DNA from: Syntrophomonas sp.
GTDB lineage: Bacteria; Bacillota; Syntrophomonadia; Syntrophomonadales; Syntrophomonadaceae
Direction of reading: 5' to 3'
Assembly: GCA_016841245.1 (NCBI GenBank)
Contig: JAENZN010000019.1
Span: 20,921 to 84,920 of the forward strand
DNA: 64,000 nucleotides
Of the stretch, positions 37,298 to 44,638 are shown one piece after another. Numbering within the stretch: position 1 is the stretch's first letter; each line of letters starts with the position of its first letter. The notes beneath the pieces are model-generated. The model was not told the origin of the DNA, did not search any database, and worked only from the letters and a program-made list of their open reading frames with translations. A program made the translations under genes and the position numbers.

Positions 37298-38886
37298 AAA
37301 GATACGAATTAATTATTATCGGAGCGGGACCAGCGGGACTATCTGCAGCTATTGAAGCGGCATCCAATGGCATGCAGGTAATGGTATTTGATGAAAATGA
37401 AAGACCCGGAGGTCAATTATTCAAGCAGATCCACAAGTTCTTTGGTTCCAAGGAACATAAAGCCAAGGAAAGAGGCTTTAGAATTGGGGAAAAACTGCTT
37501 AAGGAAGCTGAAGGCCTGGGAGTTGAAGTGCAATTGAAGGCTGCTGTAATGGGTATTTTTGATGATAAAGAAATATCGGTAATGCTGGATGGGAGAGTTG
37601 AACACTATCGTGCTAATAATATAGTAATTGCTACCGGTGCTTCAGAAAAAATGCTTCCTTTTCCCGGCTGGACCTTACCAGGAGTAATTGGTGCAGGTGC
37701 GGCTCAAACTATGATGAATCTGCATGGTTTAAAGCCTGGCAGCAGGGTGCTTATGGTGGGATCAGGCAATGTGGGATTGGTGGTCGGTTATCAACTGCTT
37801 CAGGCTGGGTGCAAGCTGGAAGCAGTTATTGATGCTGCTCCCCGGGTAGGCGGATATGGAGTACATGCCGCCAAATTAGCCCGGACAGGAGTTCCTTTTT
37901 ATATGTCCCATACCATAAAAGAAGCTCATGGTGACAGCTGTGTTAAGGGAGCTGCCATATTAGCGGTAGACAGCAGCTGGCAGCCGATTCCCGGCAGTGA
38001 AAAATACCTGGAGGTAGATACCATCTGTATGGCAGTTGGTTTATCACCTATGTCGCAGTTAGCTCGAACTGCTCACTGTGAAATGGAAAATAACCCGCTA
38101 AAAGGCGGGCTGGTTTCGATATGCAATAAATATGGAGAAACGTCCACTCCGGGTGTTTATGCAGTTGGAGATGTGGCTGGTATTGAAGAAGCCAGTTCGG
38201 CTATGATCCAGGGTAGAATTGCCGGAGCAGCTATCTCATTTGATAAAGGATATATAAACGAAGCAGAATTTGCGACTCGCTATGAAGAATATCAGAATTC
38301 ATTAATGCAGCTGCGGGAGGGTATGTTTGGTCATAAGGATAAAGAAGCAGCGGATATGGAGCATACTGAGGAAGGATATATTCTTTCCCAGAGCCTCTTA
38401 AGCAAAGGTTATATGGATGCTGAAGAAATAGAGGAGTATCCGGGTGTATATCCGGTCGAACAAAGAGGGAAGGGAGTATTCCCAGTTATTGAATGTACCC
38501 AGAACATTCCCTGCAATCCCTGTCAGGATGCATGCAAGCGCGGTTGTATTAAAGTCAGCGGCAAAATCACCAATCTGCCCAGTGTAGATGCTTCGGTTGA
38601 ATGTACTGCCTGTGGCATGTGTGTAGTATCCTGTCCTGGTCAGGCTATCTTTCTGGTAGACGAAACTTTGGCTCCAGGTTATGCTTCAGTTGCTATACCG
38701 TATGAGTTTTATCCTTTGCCAGAACCCGGCAGTAAAGGGCTGGCTTTAGATCGTTCCGGAACATCGCTGGGAGAGGCAGAGGTATTAAAGGTTAAAAGTT
38801 CTAAAGCGATGGATGAGACTGCAGTTCTAACCATGAAGGTGCCAGTAGAATGGTCCATGCAGGCCAGATTTTTTCAGGTTTATTGA
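37294..38886 (+). CDS. FAD-dependent dehydrogenase subunit with added 2[4Fe-4S] ferredoxin region
   Basis: A 530-residue pyridine-nucleotide-disulfide-type oxidoreductase. The FAD site GAGPAGLSAAIEAA opens the protein, a second dinucleotide fold lies near VGSGNVGLVVGYQLL, and GVYAVGDVAG closes the FAD region. After about residue 400 two cysteine clusters follow: C-x5-C-x2-C-x3-C-x3-C (NIPCNPCQDACKRGC) and C-x2-C-x2-C-x3-C-P (CTACGMCVVSCP). HcnB-like homologues usually carry a BFD domain here; in this operon BFD is a separate gene. Confidence 0.87.
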   Translation: MKRYELIIIGAGPAGLSAAIEAASNGMQVMVFDENERPGGQLFKQIHKFFGSKEHKAKERGFRIGEKLLKEAEGLGVEVQLKAAVMGIFDDKEISVMLDGRVEHYRANNIVIATGASEKMLPFPGWTLPGVIGAGAAQTMMNLHGLKPGSRVLMVGSGNVGLVVGYQLLQAGCKLEAVIDAAPRVGGYGVHAAKLARTGVPFYMSHTIKEAHGDSCVKGAAILAVDSSWQPIPGSEKYLEVDTICMAVGLSPMSQLARTAHCEMENNPLKGGLVSICNKYGETSTPGVYAVGDVAGIEEASSAMIQGRIAGAAISFDKGYINEAEFATRYEEYQNSLMQLREGMFGHKDKEAADMEHTEEGYILSQSLLSKGYMDAEEIEEYPGVYPVEQRGKGVFPVIECTQNIPCNPCQDACKRGCIKVSGKITNLPSVDASVECTACGMCVVSCPGQAIFLVDETLAPGYASVAIPYEFYPLPEPGSKGLALDRSGTSLGEAEVLKVKSSKAMDETAVLTMKVPVEWSMQARFFQVY

Positions 38887-38985
38887 AAAAATATGACTTT
38901 ATAAATTATTATCTTACAGCAAGCAATACTCCACCGAATGGGAAAACAGCATCCGTTACTGTTTTATAGATTAAGGAGGCTTACC

Positions 38986-39312
38986 ATGACGATGAAAATG
39001 GAAAGAAAATTAATCCAGGGTGATTTTATTCCCCGGGCAGATGATGAACTGATTGTCTGCCGCTGTGAGGAAATTACCCAGGGAGAAATTAGAAAAGCTG
39101 TTTATGATGGAATGTTCACCATGAATGAAGTTAAAAGGTACCTGCGGGCGGGAATGGGTCTGTGCCAGGGACAAACCTGCAGTGGGCTGGTGCAAAAGAT
39201 AATTGCCCGAGAACTTGGGCTTGCCCCGGGTGAAGTAGAGATATCTACTTCCCGTTCCCCGGCTCGCCCTATTCAGATGAAGCAAATGGCCAGGGATGGG
39301 GTAAAAAAATAA
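38986..39312 (+). CDS. BFD-type [2Fe-2S] protein
   Basis: A 108-residue protein with a bacterioferritin-associated-ferredoxin type cluster: CRC in LIVCRCEEITQGEI and C-x4-C in GLCQGQTCSG. ATG 38986 follows AAGGAGG; the longer frame from 38938 lacks a site. It probably relays electrons between the FAD subunits encoded on either side. Confidence 0.83.
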   Translation: MTMKMERKLIQGDFIPRADDELIVCRCEEITQGEIRKAVYDGMFTMNEVKRYLRAGMGLCQGQTCSGLVQKIIARELGLAPGEVEISTSRSPARPIQMKQMARDGVKK

Positions 39313-39328
39313 AGAGGTGGCAAACGAT

Positions 39329-40450
39329 ATGCAGAAAAAAGAAGTGATTATAGTTGGCGGTGGGGTAATAGGCTGTGCTATTGCCTATTACCTGGCCAGG
39401 TTAAATGTTAAAGCTTTAGTTATAGAAAGTGAAGAAATCGGTCATGGAGGTTCCAGCCGCAACGGCGGCGGGGTACGGCAATCAGCTCGTGATCCGCGAG
39501 AACTGCCGTTGGCTATGCACGCTATTCGCTATATATGGCCAAATCTCTCTGATGAACTGGGAGTAGATGTAGAATACTGCCAGGAAGGTAATTTGCGTCT
39601 GGCCAAAACGGAAGAGCATATCAAAATCCTGGAAAGGGTTATTGCTCAGGGGATTTCACTCGGACTCGACCTTAGACTTATTGATCAGAAGGAAGTGCGT
39701 GAAATATGTCCTTATGTATCCGACGAAGTCATAGCTGCCAGCTATTGTCCTACCGACGGACACGGCAATCCCATGGTAACTACCCTGGCCTATTATAAAA
39801 GAGCCCGGGAGATGGGAGCCGAATTTATTACCGGTGAAATGGTTCAATCAATTTTAATACGTAAAGGTAAGGTGGGGGGAATAAAAACTAATCTGGGTAC
39901 TTATGAGTCAGATCAGGTAATATTGGCAGCTGGATATGAGTCAAGAGCAATTGCCAATACCGTAGGGATCGATATCCCCATGCAGAGAACCCTGGTTGAA
40001 GCACTGGTAACTGATCAACAGCCCTATATGTTTCCGCAGATGATTGGAACCGCTGCTTCCGACTTTTACGGTCATCAGACTAAACATGGGTCTTTTGTAT
40101 TTGGTGGTATGACCGGGCTGGAGCCCTATGGTTCAGAAGTAGATAATCCAATTACCAGGAGTATTACTGCGCCTTCGATCTGCAGAGCAATACTGGGCTA
40201 TTTCCCGGCTATTGGACAGTCTAATATAGTCAGGACCTGGTCAGGATGGCTGGACGTATGTGCTGATCATGTGCCCATATTAAGTAAAGTCGATGAACTG
40301 CCGGGTTTAACCCTGGCCTGTGCCTTCAGCGGTCACGGCTATGGTATAGCGCCTGCAGTAGGGCAATCTATGGCAGAATTAGTTGTTAATGGAAGTCCGT
40401 CCTTATCACTGGATGCCTTCCGCTATGATCGTTTCCAGCCAAAATCATAA
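39329..40450 (+). CDS. FAD-dependent amino acid/amine oxidoreductase (DAO family)
   Basis: A 373-residue D-amino-acid-oxidase-fold protein (VIIVGGGVIGCAIAYYLAR, then GHGGSSRNGGGVRQSARDP), related to HcnC, sarcosine oxidase beta and glycine oxidase. It is the likely substrate-oxidising subunit, making an imine. ATG 39329 is preferred over GTG 39317 because AGAGGTGG lies 9 bases upstream. In an anaerobe it would work as a dehydrogenase passing electrons to the Fe-S partners. Confidence 0.88.
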   Translation: MQKKEVIIVGGGVIGCAIAYYLARLNVKALVIESEEIGHGGSSRNGGGVRQSARDPRELPLAMHAIRYIWPNLSDELGVDVEYCQEGNLRLAKTEEHIKILERVIAQGISLGLDLRLIDQKEVREICPYVSDEVIAASYCPTDGHGNPMVTTLAYYKRAREMGAEFITGEMVQSILIRKGKVGGIKTNLGTYESDQVILAAGYESRAIANTVGIDIPMQRTLVEALVTDQQPYMFPQMIGTAASDFYGHQTKHGSFVFGGMTGLEPYGSEVDNPITRSITAPSICRAILGYFPAIGQSNIVRTWSGWLDVCADHVPILSKVDELPGLTLACAFSGHGYGIAPAVGQSMAELVVNGSPSLSLDAFRYDRFQPKS

Positions 40451-40471
40451 TATGGAGAGGAGATTATTAAT

Positions 40472-40876
40472 ATGGATTTAAGCAGAACTAATTATTCATC
40501 AGGAGCGCCCCTGGAAGAAACAGCCGGCTACAGCCGGGTAGTCAAAGTAGGACCCTTTATATACGTTGGAGGAACCACCTCGGTTCAGCCCGATGGCAGT
40601 GTATATGGAGAAAATGACGGCTATGCTCAAACCAAATTTATTCTGGAGAAAATGATCAAACACCTGGCAGAAGCCGGAGGAAAACGCGAAGAAGTAATTC
40701 GGGTCAAAATGTATGCGACTGATATGAGCCGATCCAAAGAATATATCCAGGCTTACTCCGAATACTTTAAAGATGTAAAACCCCTGTGCACCCTGGTGGG
40801 AATAAATGCCTTGAATCGTCCCTCTCAGCTGATTGAGATTGAGATCGATGCGATTGTGGGGAGTTCGGGAATATAG
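40472..40876 (+). CDS. ridA: RidA/YjgF-family imine deaminase
   Basis: A 134-residue RidA-like protein. Members hydrolyse reactive enamine or imine intermediates. The C-terminal NRPSQLIEIEIDAIV corresponds to the active-site Arg region. As last gene after an imine-producing oxidoreductase its job is likely to release ammonia or amine from that imine. It ends just before the REP palindrome at 40881. Confidence 0.88.
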   Translation: MDLSRTNYSSGAPLEETAGYSRVVKVGPFIYVGGTTSVQPDGSVYGENDGYAQTKFILEKMIKHLAEAGGKREEVIRVKMYATDMSRSKEYIQAYSEYFKDVKPLCTLVGINALNRPSQLIEIEIDAIVGSSGI

Positions 40877-40880
40877 TTTT

Positions 40881-40922
40881 GATAGGTTGGACAAAGGGGA
40901 CGGTTCTCCTGTCCAACCTATC
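40881..40922. repeat. REP-like palindrome, downstream bracket of the transposase
   Basis: Perfect 13-bp arms GATAGGTTGGACA / TGTCCAACCTATC around a core containing GGGACGGTTCTC. The core is the reverse complement of the core at 41765 and 27932, so it is inverted relative to them. Confidence 0.9.
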
Positions 40923-40928
40923 AACTTT

Positions 40929-41726
40929 TTATTGTTCTTTACATACGTTATGAACAGTACTTTTACTCAATTTAAGCAGATCTGCTATCTCTCGAATTGA
41001 AAAGTCGGATTGCTGTTTTATTGTTTTTATTAGGTTATCTCGAATTTCACGATTTTGCCTGGACTTAAGATCTTTAAGCATTATTCCTTTTCGACTTATA
41101 TAGTTTTCTATATAATCGGGGCTTATTGTATTATTAATCTCAATATTATCGCTACAATCCAGGAATGCCTCATTCGTTTCCTGTTCCATGAATTCAATGA
41201 ACAAATTTTGTGCTGATATTATGGAATGATTAGAAAACATTTCTAGTATTCTATTCCTGTCAATAATTCTTGAATATTCTTCATTTGTATTAAGATAGGA
41301 ATTAAAACTACTCCACCTGTAAGACTTTAAATCATTTATCACACCAGCTTTTAGTGGATTACGATGGATGTACCTCGTAGCAGCAAGCAAATAGGCGTCT
41401 GTTTCTACCGGTTCGCTTTTATATCTATCCTGGAAAAGGTGGCCGGTTCTTTCATATTTGTGGTTATAGTAATATGCATAGCTGGTATTTATTATCTTCA
41501 TTATTTGCGAAAGTTCTTCATTCATCTCGTCTATCAATAAATGAACATGGTTATCCATTAGACAGAAAGCATAAATACGCCAGTTGTTGTTTGGATTTTT
41601 TTGCTCCAGGATGCTAATGAATTTTTCTCGATCTTCATCATCTGAAAAAATATTCTTCTTCTCATTTCCTCTTACCATAACGTGGTATACACCAGTAGAA
41701 CTCTTAACCCGCATAGTTCTCGGCAC
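40929..41726 (-). CDS. REP-associated tyrosine transposase (Y1_Tnp/RAYT)
   Basis: A 265-residue IS200/IS605-type HUH nuclease. The HUH histidines are in MDNHVHLLID, the catalytic Tyr in INTSYAYYYN, with GHLFQDRYKS following. A C-terminal helix-turn-helix (IREIADLLKLSKSTVH) is present. The start is GTG at 41726, giving the family N-terminus (M)PRT-RVKSSTGVYHVMVRGN with AAGGGGG 8 bases upstream; a longer frame reaching 41804 reads through the palindrome and is rejected. Such proteins process REP hairpins. Confidence 0.88.
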   Translation of the reverse strand: MPRTMRVKSSTGVYHVMVRGNEKKNIFSDDEDREKFISILEQKNPNNNWRIYAFCLMDNHVHLLIDEMNEELSQIMKIINTSYAYYYNHKYERTGHLFQDRYKSEPVETDAYLLAATRYIHRNPLKAGVINDLKSYRWSSFNSYLNTNEEYSRIIDRNRILEMFSNHSIISAQNLFIEFMEQETNEAFLDCSDNIEINNTISPDYIENYISRKGIMLKDLKSRQNREIRDNLIKTIKQQSDFSIREIADLLKLSKSTVHNVCKEQ

Positions 41727-41764
41727 AGCTATCACCCCCTTCAATGATATCAGATCCAAGAAAA

Positions 41765-41793
41765 GTGGACAAGAGAACCGTCCCCTTGTCCAC
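41765..41793. repeat. REP-like palindrome, upstream bracket of the transposase
   Basis: Arms GTGGACAAG / CTTGTCCAC with inner AGAACCGTCCC. Matches 27932-27959 except at the edge. Confidence 0.9.
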
Positions 41794-41800
41794 AAATGGT

Positions 41801-42781
41801 TCACATTAAAAGTTTTAAACTGGCATTTACTACATTGCCGTCATATAAAATATCTTTTTGGCGAGTAATCTCCATAACTGCCTCGTTAATATCTTTAGCT
41901 GGCCTATAGGGCCGGTGGGATAACATAGCATCTATGGTGTCTGCCACCGCAATAATTTTTGATTCAATAAGGAGGTCTTCACCCGTTAAGCCGTTTGGAT
42001 AGCCTGAACCATTTATCCTTTCATGATGCTGCAGTATAATCGTGGCAACGGGCCAAGGAAAATCTATTGGTTTAACAATCTCATTGCCTATCTGGACATG
42101 TTCTTTTACCAAACTAAATTCATTCTCAGATAGTTTACCAGGCTTATTGAGAATCCCCGAGGGGATACTGATTTTGCCAATATCGTGAAGCATCCCCGCT
42201 ACTTTTATCCCTTCGATTTGCTCTTCGGGCAGATGCATTTCTTTTGCGATAGCACAGGCCAGGGATGCAACTTTTTTTTGGTGTTCCGCTGTATAGGAAT
42301 CTTTTTGTTTTATTGCTCCACATAAAGCGGAAATGGTTGAGCCTAACAGCCTATGTAATTTATCGTAGCTTTCCTTTAAATTCTGTTCCGATTGTTTTAT
42401 TTGAGTTATATCCAAGGCAGAAATAACTATATCCTGGGTCCCTGGAACCACAGCTAAATTGAGGTGTATAACTCGCAAATTACCTTTTTTATCGATAAGA
42501 TTAAATGTATTTTTGTCAATGTCTTTATTATTATATTTTGAAGCTATCGTACCCAAACTAGTAATGTTGTTCTGCAGCAATCTGGCTCTATCTTTTTCAA
42601 TTATAAAATCAAGCCAATTGTATGTAATATCCATGTCGGCTTCAGTAAGGCCAAGCAACCCTTTGGCAACATTGTTCTTTGCTAAAATGGTACCATCCTT
42701 TTCAATAATTAATATGGCAAAAGATGTTGTTTCAAAAATTGTTTGGTATAAAATTTCCGGTCTAATCAAGCATTGTTCCAT
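41801..42781 (-). CDS. PAS-HD-GYP cyclic-di-GMP phosphodiesterase-like protein
   Basis: A 326-residue cytoplasmic protein with an N-terminal PAS domain (about 13-125) and a C-terminal HD-GYP domain: AGMLHDIGKISIP carries the HD pair and HHERINGSGYPNGLTGED the GYP signature. HD-GYP proteins hydrolyse c-di-GMP. ATG 42781 follows GGAAGGTG. Downstream of a short MCP and CheW on the same strand, suggesting one signalling unit. Confidence 0.9.
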   Translation of the reverse strand: MEQCLIRPEILYQTIFETTSFAILIIEKDGTILAKNNVAKGLLGLTEADMDITYNWLDFIIEKDRARLLQNNITSLGTIASKYNNKDIDKNTFNLIDKKGNLRVIHLNLAVVPGTQDIVISALDITQIKQSEQNLKESYDKLHRLLGSTISALCGAIKQKDSYTAEHQKKVASLACAIAKEMHLPEEQIEGIKVAGMLHDIGKISIPSGILNKPGKLSENEFSLVKEHVQIGNEIVKPIDFPWPVATIILQHHERINGSGYPNGLTGEDLLIESKIIAVADTIDAMLSHRPYRPAKDINEAVMEITRQKDILYDGNVVNASLKLLM

Positions 42782-42819
42782 ATGTACACCTTCCGTTATA
42801 TCACTTGAATATCATAATA

Positions 42820-43635
42820 TTATATGTTCGCAGATATGACTTCGAGTTCTTCAGCTGTTTGAGTAAGGGATTCGATAGAAGCAGTAATCTCTTGCAGAGC
42901 AGCTGAGATTTCCTGAGTGTTATCTCCAAATTTAGTTATCTCGTCTGTCATATCATCAATATTTTGACGAATTCCATGAATGAATTTGCTAATATTTTTG
43001 GATGAATCTAAACTGGAAGTGGCCATATTTCGGATTTCTGTTGCAACTACTCCGAATCCCCTTCCCATTTCTCCGGCTCGGGCAGCTTCAATTGAAGCAT
43101 TTAAGCCCAGAAGTTTAGTATCGCTGGCAACTGAGTTTATATATTCAACCACTTCTTCCATCTCTTCTGCCTTGTTATGAATTTCTTGAGAGGATTCAGC
43201 TACACCTGCACCGTTTTCTGCTAATAGCTGTGCTGAATTGGCTATATTCTGGATGGCGGCCGACATTTGTTCCATCGAAGAAGCCAGTTCATGGGACATA
43301 TGCTGAAGTTTATGGTCTGCATTCAGCATATCTAAAGGTACGGCAATAGCCATGCCGCCAATGATTTCATGCTTATCCTTTATAGGATAGGCAATAGAAT
43401 AATAAGCAGTACCCTTTGCTTCTTCAGCAACTTCCTTTTTTACCATTACGCCTTTATGTATGGAATCATAAGCGGCAGAACCTTCCCATAAGAAATCCCC
43501 AGCTTTAAATGGTAAGGTAATTCTCTTCCCGTTTTTAATTTCTAAAAACTGTTCATGATTGTAAAGGGCAACAGAACTTTTTTCAAAAAGACTATCATAT
43601 ATCATTGGAATTAGTTGAGTATATTGTTCGATCAT
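42820..43635 (-). CDS. Short soluble methyl-accepting chemotaxis-like protein
   Basis: A 271-residue protein with a sensory N-terminal part (about 1-105, no membrane segment) and a compact MCP signalling domain with the hairpin tip LLGLNASIEAARAGEMGRGFGVVATEIR. The C-terminal helix is short relative to full MCPs. It lies between CheW and PAS-HD-GYP genes and could feed either a distant CheA or a c-di-GMP output. Confidence 0.88.
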   Translation of the reverse strand: MIEQYTQLIPMIYDSLFEKSSVALYNHEQFLEIKNGKRITLPFKAGDFLWEGSAAYDSIHKGVMVKKEVAEEAKGTAYYSIAYPIKDKHEIIGGMAIAVPLDMLNADHKLQHMSHELASSMEQMSAAIQNIANSAQLLAENGAGVAESSQEIHNKAEEMEEVVEYINSVASDTKLLGLNASIEAARAGEMGRGFGVVATEIRNMATSSLDSSKNISKFIHGIRQNIDDMTDEITKFGDNTQEISAALQEITASIESLTQTAEELEVISANI

Positions 43636-43671
43636 TAAAATTTCCTCCTAAATTTTAAATAAAAGAATGTA

Positions 43672-44130
43672 CTAGCTAACTAACTCATCATTGCCGCTGT
43701 TTAGCCAGGTAGTTGCGTTATTGGGAAATAACTGGTCGATATCAAGTATGGGAATAAGCCCATCTTCCAGCTTAATAATGTCACATATGGTCCCATAGTG
43801 AACGATGTCAGGAACTTCTTCGATAGATATGGTTTCGATAATATCTACTACATCATCTACATAGAGGCCCACATGTTTAGATTCGAATTCCAGGATAATA
43901 AATCGTGGTTCTCCTTTTTCAAGGTTAGCAGTACTAATACAGAATTTTTTATGCAAATCAATAATTATTATGAGCTCGTCTCGAACCTGGCAAACCCCAA
44001 GAACAAATGAAGGGGCTCCAATTAAATTTCTTACTTCCAAAGGCTTAATGATTTCGAGTACGGAACTTATCTGTACTGCGTAATTTTCCTGTCCTAAAGT
44101 AAATTGAATATATTGTTTTGTTTCCGTCAA
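43672..44130 (-). CDS. CheW-like coupling protein
   Basis: A 152-residue CheW-fold protein (KQYIQFTLGQENYAVQ, then GVCQVRDELIIIIDL and HVGLYVDDVVDI). It couples receptors to CheA kinase; no CheA is encoded in the window. First gene of the leftward signalling set, with GAGGAGG before its ATG. Confidence 0.88.
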   Translation of the reverse strand: MTETKQYIQFTLGQENYAVQISSVLEIIKPLEVRNLIGAPSFVLGVCQVRDELIIIIDLHKKFCISTANLEKGEPRFIILEFESKHVGLYVDDVVDIIETISIEEVPDIVHYGTICDIIKLEDGLIPILDIDQLFPNNATTWLNSGNDELVS

Positions 44131-44638
44131 TAAAATTCACCTCCTCTCCTTACTTGCTGTAAAAACATTGTGAAACTTACTTGCATTTCGAGCCATTTGT
44201 CATGTTTTGTAAAAAAAATAGACATATTAAAGGACATGCAAATATTGTGCCAATTTACTTTAAACCGGTAAAAATTAAAATAAAAATGTAACATATTAAC
44301 ATATATAAATAATACTTTGATTCCGGGAGATATTTTTTGTATTTTATCTTTCTGCGGTGTTTAGAGACTTGCGCTGCATGATATTTCTTTTAACCAGCTG
44401 AATGTTTCATTAGATAGAACATATCGGGTTGTTTTGCTTTTCCCTATCTTATAGGCGGAATTAAAAATCCCAAATGAATATTTTTTGTTAACTTTTTGTT
44501 GATTATTGTTAAGTATTTGTTGGGGGGTTAACAGTTTGTTGCACTTAAGTTTAATAACATGAATGTCGATGTTTGTTATATAAAGAAGAATCTAATCATA
44601 AGGATTTGCTTATTGCTATAAATTGAAAGGTTCTAAAC
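44131..44638. other. 508-bp divergent regulatory gap
   Basis: Lies between cheW (leftward) and the sigma-54 activator gene (rightward). AT-rich, with an ATAACA...TGTTAT inverted repeat around 44556-44581. I looked for sigma-54 (GG-N10-GC) and sigma-28 type promoters and found none I would defend. Confidence 0.4.

Larger units (their letters stand above)
40881..41793 (-). mobile_element. Transposase unit bracketed by inverted REP palindromes
   Basis: A 913-bp unit: inverted palindromes at 40881-40922 and 41765-41793 enclose one gene for a Y1 (HUH) transposase. It sits neatly between two intact genes, 4 bp after ridA and 7 bp after the HD-GYP stop. Confidence 0.7.

Noticed and set aside
28692..40876. 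Sigma-54 promoter for the amine operon
   Set aside because: Scanned upstream gaps for GG-N10-GC patterns; candidates such as that near 28109 have the wrong spacing.
41727..41804. N-terminal extension of the transposase
   Set aside because: The extended frame reads through the palindrome, and the GTG at 41726 gives the canonical family start with a good ribosome site.
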